This document shows positions 1-7,442 of a stretch of 15,559 nucleotides of DNA, in pieces. Source of the DNA: Paramuribaculum sp. (GTDB lineage Bacteria; Bacteroidota; Bacteroidia; Bacteroidales; Muribaculaceae). Position 1 is the stretch's first letter. Each line of letters opens with the position of its first letter. Under the pieces are notes generated by a model. It saw only the letters and a list, made by a program, of their open reading frames with translations. It was not told where the DNA came from and made no database searches. The stretch covers positions 1 through 15,559 of the forward strand of contig JAIDXA010000104.1 of the NCBI GenBank assembly GCA_029058705.1. Direction: 5' to 3'. A program made the translations under genes and the position numbers.

Positions 1-323
1 CGATAAATGTCGACACAACGCGCCACAACCACGACCGGCTCATAACTATAGGCGATATCAAAATCGGCCTGATTTCAGGAAAAGAAATGCTACCCGGCCA
101 AAAAATAGACTATGCTCTTCTGTGCAAAGGCTATCGGTCAGGAATAGCTGTTGTCAATGACCGATTCTCACCCGACACAATTCTGCTTGCCGCAGACCTC
201 AATCCGCGGACAGCGATGCGCTACATCAACGAATGCAATGATCTTGAAATACCATATGTCAATATGAGAGAGCGGAAATGGTCGCGTCCTTATCCGATTT
301 CGTCAAATCCAATTGTAAAATAA
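1..323 (+). CDS. ComEC/Rec2-like protein, C-terminal fragment
   Basis: The frame is open from base 3 and ends in TAA at 321-323. The gene is cut by the window edge and only about 106 residues remain. The visible part resembles the soluble C-terminal region of Bacteroidetes ComEC/Rec2-like competence membrane proteins. It has a short strand-rich stretch (ITIGDIKIGLISG), then DYALLCKGYRSG, then a 'where the solution lies' segment, RFSPDTILLAADLNP, followed by an Arg/Asn helix and IPYVNMRE. Full-length relatives are polytopic inner-membrane proteins thought to move single-stranded DNA during uptake. None of the membrane segments or the competence domain falls inside the window, so the assignment rests on tail similarity alone. 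The end overlaps the oppositely oriented folK-like gene by 34 bases. An ATG at 87 lies in the frame but is internal, because the frame stays open upstream of it. Confidence 0.6.
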   Translation, partial: INVDTTRHNHDRLITIGDIKIGLISGKEMLPGQKIDYALLCKGYRSGIAVVNDRFSPDTILLAADLNPRTAMRYINECNDLEIPYVNMRERKWSRPYPISSNPIVK

Positions 324-655
324 CTGCGAGCCGCATCCTTAGGCCGCAGGATCTCTGAATTGGCAATAATAACATCCAGATCTACCACTACATGTTTCCC
401 GTCTCCTTTTTCACGGCCACATTCCGCTTCATAGGTTTTACAGATACGCTCCATCTCACTTGAAGAGAATGAAGAAAAACCGGCTGCAACAGCATTGGAA
501 TAGAACGAACCGTCGCCACTGACCGATGGGGTGCGATAGACCGATGACCAGCGCATATCCGACAAAACCGCCCTCAAGTGACTGATTGCCCTTTCCACCT
601 GAAGATCTGCGTCTTCCACATTGCTGCCGATACTGATCACAAAGCTGTTCCTCAT
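290..655 (-). CDS. folK: short HPPK-family (FolK-like) pyrophosphokinase
   Basis: This 121-residue protein resembles 6-hydroxymethyl-7,8-dihydropterin pyrophosphokinase, which transfers pyrophosphate from ATP to the pterin in folate synthesis. The N-terminal SIGSN motif (residues 8-12), the SSVYRTPSV strand (~37-45), the FYSNAVAAG strand (~51-59) and the VVDLDV metal-binding Asp pair (~90-95) fit the fold. It differs from classical enzymes of about 150-160 residues. The arginine-bearing WGPR-type loop before the Asp pair is shortened and reads GDGKHVV. The C-terminal PH/R/PL segment is replaced by PKDAARSYFTIGFDEIG. It looks like a compact Bacteroidetes subtype, and its catalytic ability is uncertain. 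The ATG lies 2 bases after the Tex stop codon, so it is probably translated from the tex message. Its 3' end overlaps the ComEC-like gene antisense. Confidence 0.7.
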   Translation of the reverse strand: MRNSFVISIGSNVEDADLQVERAISHLRAVLSDMRWSSVYRTPSVSGDGSFYSNAVAAGFSSFSSSEMERICKTYEAECGREKGDGKHVVVDLDVIIANSEILRPKDAARSYFTIGFDEIG

Positions 656-657
656 CC

Positions 658-2784
658 TTAACTCTCCTTTATAGATAAAGCAATTCGTTTGCGTTCATGA
701 TCAAGCCTTATTATCCGTGCGGATAGTATCTGTCCGATCTTCACTATCTCAAGCGGAGAAGAAATCCGGCGGCAGCTCATTTCCGACACGTGAACAAGAC
801 CCTTCTCCTTTATGCCAAGATCCACAAAAGCGCCGAAAGCAGTCAGATTAACCACCTTACACCTTACAGTCATATTCTCGTGCAGGTCCTCAAAAGTCTG
901 CAATGACGAATCTCGCCAATCAGAATCGTAAGCTTCACGGGGATCCCGCCCTGGCTTAGCCAGCTCACCGATAATATCCTGAAGAGTTTCGGGACCGACC
1001 GATTCACTTATAAAGGCTTTTACATCGATTTCAGCAAGCGCGGAATCGTTGCCTATCATATCCTCTACATTTTTCCCTACCGAGCGGGCCATACGACCGA
1101 CGAGCTCATAGCTCTCGGGGTGGACCGCACTGTTGTCAAGAGGATTCTCCGCACCATGAATCCGAAGGAATCCCGACGACTGTTCATATGCCTTAGGGCC
1201 AAGCCGAGGTACTTCGAGGAGCTCCTTCCGCGAAGAAAAATCGCCATTTGCACGACGGTAGTCTACAATATTTGCGGCAAGAACCGGACCAATACCTGCC
1301 ACGTAGCTCAACAACTCGACCGACGCAGTGTTAAGGTTAACTCCAACCTCGTTGACACACTGGCTCACTGTAAAGTCAAGACTGTCGCGCAGTTTTGTCT
1401 GATTGACATCGTGCTGATATTGCCCGACGCCTATCGATTTGGGATCTATCTTCACAAGCTCGGCAAGTGGATCCTGCAATCTTCTGCCTATTGAGATGGC
1501 ACTGCGAAACGTCAGATCAAGATCCGGGAACTCTCTCTGGGCAACCTCCGATGCGGAATATATGCTTGCTCCCTGTTCGCTGACTCGCTCGACCATGACA
1601 CCTTCTGGAAAACCGACATTCATAAGAAAAGTTTCGGTTTCAGCAGATGCAGTTCCATCGCCAAGCGCAATCAGGCGACACGAATGCTTCGAAACGAGTT
1701 TTTTCAGAATTTCGGCGGCTTCTTCCTGACGGTTATGAGGCGGAACAGGATAGATGACAGCCGTTTCAAGAAGGTCGCCATGCCTGTTCAGGCAAGCCAC
1801 CTTACATCCGGTCCTGAAACCCGGATCGATCGCCACAACCGGTTGTGCAGTGACGGGCGGGGCCAGCAGAACCTGTCGCAATCCGGCTGAAAACAGGTCT
1901 ATAGACTGACTGTCGCTACGCTCCTTCACCTCAGCGAGAAGTTCTGTCGTTATTGATGGCAGAAGCAATCTCCTGTAGCTGTCTTTGACCGCTTTGACTA
2001 TGATCTGTCTTGTTTGCTCTGAGCCGTCTCGCTTCAGGATGCGCGATTCAATAATCGACAAAGCCTTATCATCATCCACCTCCACTGACAATTTAAGAGC
2101 GGATTCACTCTCTCCCCGCCTCAATGCGAGATAGGAATGCGCGGCAATACGCTCGAAACTTTGTGAAAATCCGGCATAATCAGCGTATTTTGCATCTGAA
2201 ACAGCTCCACGGCAACACAGACGTCCCGAACGATATACCATACGGCGCAAGGATGCTCTGACAGAAACATTCTCGCTTATCCATTCCGCGATTATATCCG
2301 ACGCGCCCTTTAATGCAAGTTCCACAGACGGGAATCCATCGCAGACAAACCTACGCGCCTGCGATTCGACTTCACGAGATTTCTGCGCCATTATAATCCT
2401 GGCCAATGGTTCAAGCCCGGCATCACGCGCAACTGTTGCCCGCACCCTTCTTTTCGGTTTATAAGGAAGATAATAGTCCTCAAGACGGCGCGGATCAAAG
2501 CATTCGGCAATCGCATCACGCAACTGCCCGGTAAGTTTGCCTTGCGAGTCTATGGACTCGATGATAGTGGCCTTCCGTTTCTCAAGCGCGCGCAGGGCTT
2601 CCATCCTGTCAAGAATTCGTTTAACCGAAATCTCGTCAAGAGATCCGGTTCTCTCCTTCCGGTAGCGCGCGATAAACGGCACGGTCGCCCCGTCATCGGC
2701 AAGCGCGACCACATTTCTCACCTGACTTGATCCAAATCCCAGTTCAGAAACAATCTGCCCTATAAGCTTATCAACCGGATTCAT
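658..2784 (-). CDS. tex: Tex-family S1 RNA-binding transcription accessory protein
   Basis: This 708-residue cytoplasmic protein has the full Tex architecture. The N-terminal helical region includes VPFIARYRKERTGSLDE (~35-51) and EDYYLPYKPKRR (~101-112). A YqgF/RNase H-like domain follows, with AIDPGFRTGCKVA and IALGDGTASAETE. Next is a helix-hairpin-helix region with IGVGQYQHDVNQ, LNTASVELLSYVAGIG and LLEVPRLGPKAYEQ. The C-terminal S1 domain (~638-706) contains GAFVDLGIKEKGLVHVSEMS. Tex proteins bind nucleic acids and affect transcription and RNA metabolism; their exact biochemical role is poorly settled. The length is slightly below the E. coli homologue, but no domain is missing. The start ATG overlaps the stop of the upstream phosphoesterase (ATGA), which suggests translational coupling. 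Confidence 0.95.
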   Translation of the reverse strand: MNPVDKLIGQIVSELGFGSSQVRNVVALADDGATVPFIARYRKERTGSLDEISVKRILDRMEALRALEKRKATIIESIDSQGKLTGQLRDAIAECFDPRRLEDYYLPYKPKRRVRATVARDAGLEPLARIIMAQKSREVESQARRFVCDGFPSVELALKGASDIIAEWISENVSVRASLRRMVYRSGRLCCRGAVSDAKYADYAGFSQSFERIAAHSYLALRRGESESALKLSVEVDDDKALSIIESRILKRDGSEQTRQIIVKAVKDSYRRLLLPSITTELLAEVKERSDSQSIDLFSAGLRQVLLAPPVTAQPVVAIDPGFRTGCKVACLNRHGDLLETAVIYPVPPHNRQEEAAEILKKLVSKHSCRLIALGDGTASAETETFLMNVGFPEGVMVERVSEQGASIYSASEVAQREFPDLDLTFRSAISIGRRLQDPLAELVKIDPKSIGVGQYQHDVNQTKLRDSLDFTVSQCVNEVGVNLNTASVELLSYVAGIGPVLAANIVDYRRANGDFSSRKELLEVPRLGPKAYEQSSGFLRIHGAENPLDNSAVHPESYELVGRMARSVGKNVEDMIGNDSALAEIDVKAFISESVGPETLQDIIGELAKPGRDPREAYDSDWRDSSLQTFEDLHENMTVRCKVVNLTAFGAFVDLGIKEKGLVHVSEMSCRRISSPLEIVKIGQILSARIIRLDHERKRIALSIKES

Positions 2785-3971
2785 TTCTTCTTGCGAAGTG
2801 TTAGCACTGTTATTTCGGGAGTCGCCCCAAGCCGCATAGGCATGCCGACCGTACCTACACCGATATTGACATACAGTGGATGACTCCCTTCACTATCATT
2901 ATATAGTCCGCCCCATGTGTCATAGCGGAAGCATGCAGGTGAAATCCCGCCCACCTCCATCTGCATCGCATGGGTGTGTCCGGAGAGCGTAAGGTCAATC
3001 TTTTTGTCTTTGCTTCCGGCGATTTCCTGACTCCAATGCGCTGGATTATGGGTCAACAGAATCTTTACTGTCGGGTCGGCGAGGCTGTCATACGAATCTT
3101 TCAAGGATCCATAGACCTTGAATGGAGGATCCCCTATATTCTCGACTCCGATAATAACTATTGAATCACCGTCTGCGTAAAGGCAATCCGACTCATTCAA
3201 AAGCAGCTTCCAACCGATGCTGCGTTGCATCGCCTCCAGCTTCGCCACATCTTCTGCTTTCGCCTCCTCACTTGGCCAGACAGAATAGTCTCCATAATCA
3301 TGGTTTCCCATAATCGAATAGACTCCATGAGGAGCATCGAGCCTCGACAACGGAGCTAGATGATACACCAGCTCCTGACTGTGACGGTTGACAATATCTC
3401 CAGTAAATACAATCACGTCGCCGTTAAGAGAGTTTATGCGGTCAACAAGCTGACTGACAAATGCGGTGTCTGTTCCGAAGGTGCCTGTATGGAGATCCGA
3501 AAACTGAACTATACGCATCCCGTCGAACGCTTCCGGAAGATTTTCGACCGGAATGTCAAACTCACGGATCTGAATCCGATATCTGTTGACAATCGCGCCC
3601 CACCACATTGCCAGAAACAGGACAACCGCTCCGACAGCACCTGCAACCGACAGCCAACGAAACCGCTTCCGGTTAAAAAGCTTCGGAAGCGACGCTATCA
3701 GATCGAATACGACAAAAAGGAATTTTGCCGCATACACACTGAAAAACGAGAACAGCAGCCACATTATGGTGCGCAACATCGCGTCATCGCCTGACCTATA
3801 TGGCAGACACATCGCAACTCCAACCATCAGATAGAGAAGCCCTGCGGTCCATGCCTGAATTTTTGACGGCACACGCGAAAAACAACGTGACTTCGATATG
3901 CGTAATATATAACAATCAATGGCGACACAGAAGATCGCCATTATCAAAATCGGAACAATAGGAAGACGCAT
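2781..3971 (-). CDS. membrane-anchored metallophosphoesterase (YkuE/YaeI-like)
   Basis: This 396-residue protein has an N-terminal membrane part with about four hydrophobic segments (roughly 4-23, 43-58, 66-90 and 107-128). A calcineurin-like phosphoesterase domain starts near residue 150. The two-metal motifs are complete: FSDLHTG (D159, H161), FTGDIVN (D192), GNHDYGD (N223, H224, D225), LLTHNP (H308) and LSGHTHAMQ (H332, H334). The family hydrolyses phosphate esters or pyrophosphates with divalent metals. YaeI/LpxG-type relatives cleave UDP-2,3-diacylglucosamine in lipid A synthesis, and YkuE relatives are membrane-associated phosphoesterases. Its position after a glycerolipid-type acyltransferase is compatible with a lipid substrate, but that is inference. 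It overlaps tex by 4 bases, and 70 bases separate it from the acyltransferase upstream. Confidence 0.85.
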   Translation of the reverse strand: MRLPIVPILIMAIFCVAIDCYILRISKSRCFSRVPSKIQAWTAGLLYLMVGVAMCLPYRSGDDAMLRTIMWLLFSFFSVYAAKFLFVVFDLIASLPKLFNRKRFRWLSVAGAVGAVVLFLAMWWGAIVNRYRIQIREFDIPVENLPEAFDGMRIVQFSDLHTGTFGTDTAFVSQLVDRINSLNGDVIVFTGDIVNRHSQELVYHLAPLSRLDAPHGVYSIMGNHDYGDYSVWPSEEAKAEDVAKLEAMQRSIGWKLLLNESDCLYADGDSIVIIGVENIGDPPFKVYGSLKDSYDSLADPTVKILLTHNPAHWSQEIAGSKDKKIDLTLSGHTHAMQMEVGGISPACFRYDTWGGLYNDSEGSHPLYVNIGVGTVGMPMRLGATPEITVLTLRKKK

Positions 3972-4030
3972 AGTTATTCAGATTATTTCAGTACCACTCC
4001 ATTGAACGGAGAGAAAACAACGACAGACCG

Positions 4031-4052
4031 AATTGCCCTGATCAGGCCAATT
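4031..4052. repeat. 22-bp near-perfect palindrome at the acyltransferase stop
   Basis: The outer arms AATTG (4031-4035) and CAATT (4048-4052) flank a perfect 10-bp palindrome CCTGATCAGG (4037-4046). A single C/C mismatch separates them on each side. The dyad includes the acyltransferase stop codon. It could be an operator, an RNA processing hairpin, or chance. There is no U-tract, so a simple terminator is unlikely. Confidence 0.5.
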
Positions 4053-5238
4053 CAGCGGCTTCCAATTTGTTTTTGAGAGGATTCGAATACATGACCAGCA
4101 TCATCTCACGCATGAATTTCCGATCCAGAGATGAAACATTCTCCAGTCTTACCGTGTCGAGTTTCTTATCAAGATAGGTGTTGAATTCGTCAACATCCCG
4201 CTCGGTGTAACAATCCGCGAATCGGTCTGTCGAATGCAGCAGATCATAAGCAATGTAATTGATCGGATATATCTTATATCCAAGATGGATATGCCGGTCT
4301 ATCAAGCTGCAGACCCGCTTGACAACCTCAATCTTGTCTGTTTCGCATGACAGATGGCTGAGATCTTCGTTTATACACTTCCCTATTTCAAAGTGGACTC
4401 GTCCTTTATACTGAAGCAGACCTGTTTCCATGCTCAGCAGATCATCATGTTGAGACTTCCGGAAATCCGGATCAAGCTTTCTAAGCAAAAACTCACGGGC
4501 TTTCAAATGGTCATTGGGATCGTATTCATAGGTAATCGAGACCGGAACTATATCAATCGACTGAAGATTATCGATGACCGAACCTCCGCCAGCCAGCGCA
4601 AGCATCTTTACAAGAGCCTCCTGCGTACGGTCGTTCGAATCTTTTGCACGGCCCTCTCGTTGAGCGATCCATACGCTCTGATGCTTCTCATTGATATCAT
4701 AGTGGATATATGCCGACAGCTGCTTTGCCGCCTCTAAAGCCTTGGTCATTTTAAGGTCTCTCTTTACAATGAAGCTTTTATTCAGCTTGACGAGGTCGGT
4801 TATCCAGTCGAAAATCAACAGATTGTTCCCGATCGCCACTTCCGATGTCGGCCAGTTGTTGATCAGGAAACCGTAATTGAGAAACGATGCGTCAAGTACG
4901 ATATCACGATGATTGGACAAAAAAGTATAACTTTTGCCACGCTCAAGATTCTCAAGCCCGCCAATCGTAACCCCATCTGTCGTCTTTGAAACAAGCAACT
5001 GAAGGAACGGCAGCATCATTTCGCGCTGAAATGTCGAATTATCGGGTATTGATTTCAATTTTTCGACAAATTCAGGAAAATCGACATCCGGCATAACATA
5101 CTTCACTGCATGTTCAAAACCCGGTTCGACAACAAGCTCAGCCATACGAGCCTTGAACTCATTGTCGCTATAGGGCTGTATATCCTTAAAATCAATTTCT
5201 TCAACCATAAGAAACACAAATTGAGATTTCACTTCCAT
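4042..5238 (-). CDS. PlsC-like phospholipid/glycerol acyltransferase
   Basis: This protein of up to 398 residues has a PlsC-like acyltransferase core. It shows FLSNHRDIVLD (~106-116, catalytic His110), SFIVKRDLK (~155-163), WIAQREGRAKDSNDRTQ (~190-206, the Glu-Gly acceptor-binding block) and IVPVSITYEYDP (the Val-Pro block). Such enzymes move an acyl chain to lysophosphatidate or a related lipid at the inner membrane face. No transmembrane helix is obvious. Two features are unusual for the family: a long N-terminal extension of about 100 residues, and spacing of His110 to Asp116 that is HX5D where the textbook motif is HX4D. The ATG at 5238 is open, but an in-frame ATG at 5205 (residue 12, MVEEIDFKDIQPYSD) starts at what looks like the family's conserved beginning and may be the true start. 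The gene heads the block continuing into the phosphoesterase, tex and folK-like genes. Confidence 0.82.
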   Translation of the reverse strand: MEVKSQFVFLMVEEIDFKDIQPYSDNEFKARMAELVVEPGFEHAVKYVMPDVDFPEFVEKLKSIPDNSTFQREMMLPFLQLLVSKTTDGVTIGGLENLERGKSYTFLSNHRDIVLDASFLNYGFLINNWPTSEVAIGNNLLIFDWITDLVKLNKSFIVKRDLKMTKALEAAKQLSAYIHYDINEKHQSVWIAQREGRAKDSNDRTQEALVKMLALAGGGSVIDNLQSIDIVPVSITYEYDPNDHLKAREFLLRKLDPDFRKSQHDDLLSMETGLLQYKGRVHFEIGKCINEDLSHLSCETDKIEVVKRVCSLIDRHIHLGYKIYPINYIAYDLLHSTDRFADCYTERDVDEFNTYLDKKLDTVRLENVSSLDRKFMREMMLVMYSNPLKNKLEAAELA

Positions 5239-5277
5239 CTATGCCAGACGGGAGAGAAGACTGACACAAATATTTTT

Positions 5278-5307
5278 CAAAATTAGACAAAAAAATCCAT
5301 GCGACAA
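5278..5307 (-). promoter_or_regulatory. Bacteroidetes-type promoter of the acyltransferase block
   Basis: On the minus strand TTG (5305-5307) is followed by 19 bases and then TAATTTTG (5278-5285), which matches the Bacteroidetes TTTG/TAnnTTTG promoter pattern. Transcription would begin near 5271, giving a leader of about 33 bases to the ATG at 5238 or about 66 bases to the ATG at 5205. Confidence 0.65.
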
Positions 5308-5396
5308 TATTGACAGCAGAATCTTAGCTTTTTTTAATAGAACCTATATTCCGAATGAGCCCACTTCAAAAATCCATGGAAAAACATCCCTATAAA

Positions 5397-6467
5397 TCAA
5401 TCCGACAAGCCCTTGGCGCTACAATAGGTCCGCCATTTCTCAACCATTGCGGTCATGTCGGGAGGAATCGGCGCCTCGAAAAACATTTCATCACCGGTTT
5501 CCGGATGGACGAAGCCGAGAGTTCTCGCATGCAGCGCCTGGCGCGGACAGATTTCGAAACAATTCCTGACGAACTGCATGTAAGATGACGAACGCTCACC
5601 ACGCAGAATCTCGTCGCCCCCATAACGCGCATCATTAAAAAGCGTATGGCCGATGTAGCGCATATGAACACGGATCTGGTGGGTCCGGCCTGTTTCAAGC
5701 CGACAGCGCACAACCGAAACAAACCCCAGATTCTCGACAAGGCTATAGTGAGTGACCGCATGCTTGCCAAGCGCCGGATCGTCCAGAACCGCCATCTGCA
5801 TCCGGTCCTTGGGATTACGCCCGATATTTCCTTCTATTCTTCCGTCAGCCGGCTGAGGCACACCCCAGACCACTGCGATATACTCACGCCGTGTAGTCTT
5901 ATTGAAGAACTGCTTGCCCAGATGGGTTTTGGCGTCTGGAGTCTTCGCGACGACAAGCAATCCGGACGTATCCTTGTCAATCCGATGGACAAGCCCCATG
6001 CGTGGATCATTCACGTCATAATCCGGGTTATCCCGGAAATGCCATGCGAGAGCATTGACCAGAGTGCCGCTGTAATTTCCGTGACCGGGATGCACAACCA
6101 GCCCTGCCGGCTTGTTGACAACAAGCAGGTGGGAATCCTCGTAAACGATATCGAGGGGAATATCCTCCGGAATTATTTCAAGTTCATAACGCGGACGATC
6201 CATGACAACACTGACCACATCAAAAGGCTTCACCCTATAATTGGATTTAACCGGTTTGCCGTTAACCAACACGCATCCGGCGTCCGCCGCCTGCTGAACT
6301 CTATTACGCGAAGACTTCTCCAGCCTGGAGACCAAAAACTTATCAACGCGCAACAACTGCTGTCCTTTATCGGCAACAAAGCGAAAATGCTCAAACATTT
6401 CGCAATCGTCATTAATCGGCCCTGCGCCTGAGCCGTTCAGTTCATCAAGACAATCTTCTTCCATCAA
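5397..6467 (-). CDS. rluD: RluD/RluA-family 23S rRNA pseudouridine synthase
   Basis: This 356-residue cytoplasmic enzyme isomerises uridines in large-subunit rRNA to pseudouridine. An acidic N-terminal extension of about 30 residues precedes an S4 RNA-binding domain (~38-95, with LRVDKFLVSRLEKSSRNRVQ and VLVNGKPVKSNYRVKPFD). The catalytic domain contains HRIDKDTSGLLVVAKT (161-175; D164 is the family's catalytic Asp), RREYIAVVWG and the LETGRTHQIRVHM signature (258-270), followed by DARYGG. Length and order are those of RluD, although the exact target uridines cannot be read from sequence. It lies 22 bases after the PASTA gene and is very likely co-transcribed with it. RluD and PASTA genes are commonly neighbours in Bacteroidetes. 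Confidence 0.93.
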   Translation of the reverse strand: MMEEDCLDELNGSGAGPINDDCEMFEHFRFVADKGQQLLRVDKFLVSRLEKSSRNRVQQAADAGCVLVNGKPVKSNYRVKPFDVVSVVMDRPRYELEIIPEDIPLDIVYEDSHLLVVNKPAGLVVHPGHGNYSGTLVNALAWHFRDNPDYDVNDPRMGLVHRIDKDTSGLLVVAKTPDAKTHLGKQFFNKTTRREYIAVVWGVPQPADGRIEGNIGRNPKDRMQMAVLDDPALGKHAVTHYSLVENLGFVSVVRCRLETGRTHQIRVHMRYIGHTLFNDARYGGDEILRGERSSSYMQFVRNCFEICPRQALHARTLGFVHPETGDEMFFEAPIPPDMTAMVEKWRTYCSAKGLSD

Positions 6468-6489
6468 TGAATTCAGCCAATAAACGTAT

Positions 6490-7137
6490 TTAGAAAAGAT
6501 TCAGCTTTTCAACAGTAAAAGTAGTATCAATCTGCATTGAATCCACCTCAATTTCGTTATTCAGAATCTCCTCAGGCAAACCTGCACCGATCTCCATAAC
6601 TATTTCAGCGGTAACCGGCACACGTGCCCCCGCCATCAGGCGCTTTCCATCACGCTTGACCGAAAGAACAAGATCCTTGAAATCCGACGGGACAGTATCT
6701 ACCCTTACATTTTTAATGCCGAGACCGTCCAGAACCGAACGAGCCTGACGGTAAGAGATGTCGGTAAGAGCCGGGAGCAACACCTGACGTGGAGTGAACG
6801 CATTTATAGACAGATATACCATACAGCCGTCCTTTGCCGTGCTATTTGCCTTGGGAGTCTGATCCACAACCTGACCCGGTCTCAATGCTGAATCGTGGAT
6901 CGAATCTGATATGCAGACCTCAAAACCGGCGGCCACCAGCACCTCTTCAGCCTCATAGACAGACATCCCCCTGACAGGAGGAACAACAGTTTCCTTGCCA
7001 TGACGAGTCCAAACATCGAGCCACTGAGAAACCAGCCATACCAATAAAACTCCAACAATAGCCATTAAAAGCAAATTGAGGATGACCGTCAAAAGCGTCC
7101 TGGCCTTTTTATTATTATTCTGCAACTTCTGTTCCAC
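6490..7137 (-). CDS. membrane-anchored PASTA-domain protein, no kinase
   Basis: This 215-residue protein has a short Lys/Asn-rich cytoplasmic N-terminus, one hydrophobic segment (~13-38), then two extracytoplasmic PASTA repeats. The first spans about 50-113 (VVPPVRGMSVYEAEEVLVAA, then GQVVDQTPKANST). The second spans about 117-185 (VLLPALTDISYRQARSVLDG, then MEIGAG). A short acidic tail follows. In Gram-positive bacteria PASTA repeats sit on Ser/Thr kinases or penicillin-binding proteins and bind muropeptides. Here there is no kinase or transpeptidase domain, which is the usual Bacteroidetes arrangement. A role in sensing or organising periplasmic peptidoglycan is inference. It is the first gene of an operon with rluD. 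Confidence 0.88.
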   Translation of the reverse strand: MEQKLQNNNKKARTLLTVILNLLLMAIVGVLLVWLVSQWLDVWTRHGKETVVPPVRGMSVYEAEEVLVAAGFEVCISDSIHDSALRPGQVVDQTPKANSTAKDGCMVYLSINAFTPRQVLLPALTDISYRQARSVLDGLGIKNVRVDTVPSDFKDLVLSVKRDGKRLMAGARVPVTAEIVMEIGAGLPEEILNNEIEVDSMQIDTTFTVEKLNLF

Positions 7138-7234
7138 TTAATTCAATATCTAAATAGTATTCTTTCGTTCAACAATCCGGCTTCCATTCATGCGCATTCC
7201 AAGAATGCAACAGATGCCGTTGTCAACAATTGTG

Positions 7235-7265
7235 CAAAAGTAGCCAAAAACAATGATATGGCCAA
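7235..7265 (-). promoter_or_regulatory. Bacteroidetes-type promoter of PASTA-rluD
   Basis: On the minus strand TTG (7263-7265) is followed by 20 bases and then TACTTTTG (7235-7242), a match to TTTG/TAnnTTTG. Predicted transcription starts near 7228, leaving a leader of about 90 bases before the PASTA ATG. Confidence 0.6.
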
Positions 7266-7404
7266 CACTATCCACATTTTTTGCCACGGCAGACGCATCT
7301 TGATTTTTTACTTAAGTTTTTACAACATCAAAACTTTTTAAGGCCAAAGGAAACAACATCGCACAACTTTTAACCGGATTTCTCGGAGAATCGAAAAAAA
7401 ATTG

Positions 7405-7412
7405 TAACTTTG
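7405..7412 (+). promoter_or_regulatory. -7 promoter box of bamD
   Basis: TAACTTTG is an exact TAnnTTTG match 30 bases before the bamD ATG, so the leader would be only about 24 bases. No clear TTTG lies 19-21 bases upstream. That position instead holds TTCTCGGAGAA (7380-7390), an 11-bp inverted repeat that could be an operator. Confidence 0.65.
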
Positions 7413-7442
7413 CACTCTAAAAGCTGAAACAGATCGCATTTA

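Larger units (their letters stand above)
7138..7442. other. divergent intergenic region between the PASTA gene and bamD
   Basis: This 305-base AT-rich spacer separates the outward-facing PASTA-rluD and bamD-rpoZ operons. It holds a minus-strand promoter (7235-7265) and a plus-strand -7 box (7405-7412). It also holds small dyads: ACAATTGT near 7227-7234, ACTTAAGT near 7312, and TTCTCGGAGAA at 7380-7390, which lies where the bamD -33 region would be. No ORF, tRNA or convincing structured RNA was seen. Confidence 0.6.

Noticed and set aside
3360..3794. 144-residue plus-strand ORF opposite the phosphoesterase
   Set aside because: It lies wholly inside a gene with intact catalytic motifs, and its translation shows no fold-like pattern.
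5646..6431. 261-residue plus-strand ORF opposite rluD
   Set aside because: It is the antisense shadow of the clearly real RluD gene, with no promoter or family motif.
7269..7277. CTATCCACA resembling a DnaA box
   Set aside because: A single near-match with no other boxes, no AT-rich unwinding element with repeats and no dnaA/dnaN neighbours; not an origin.
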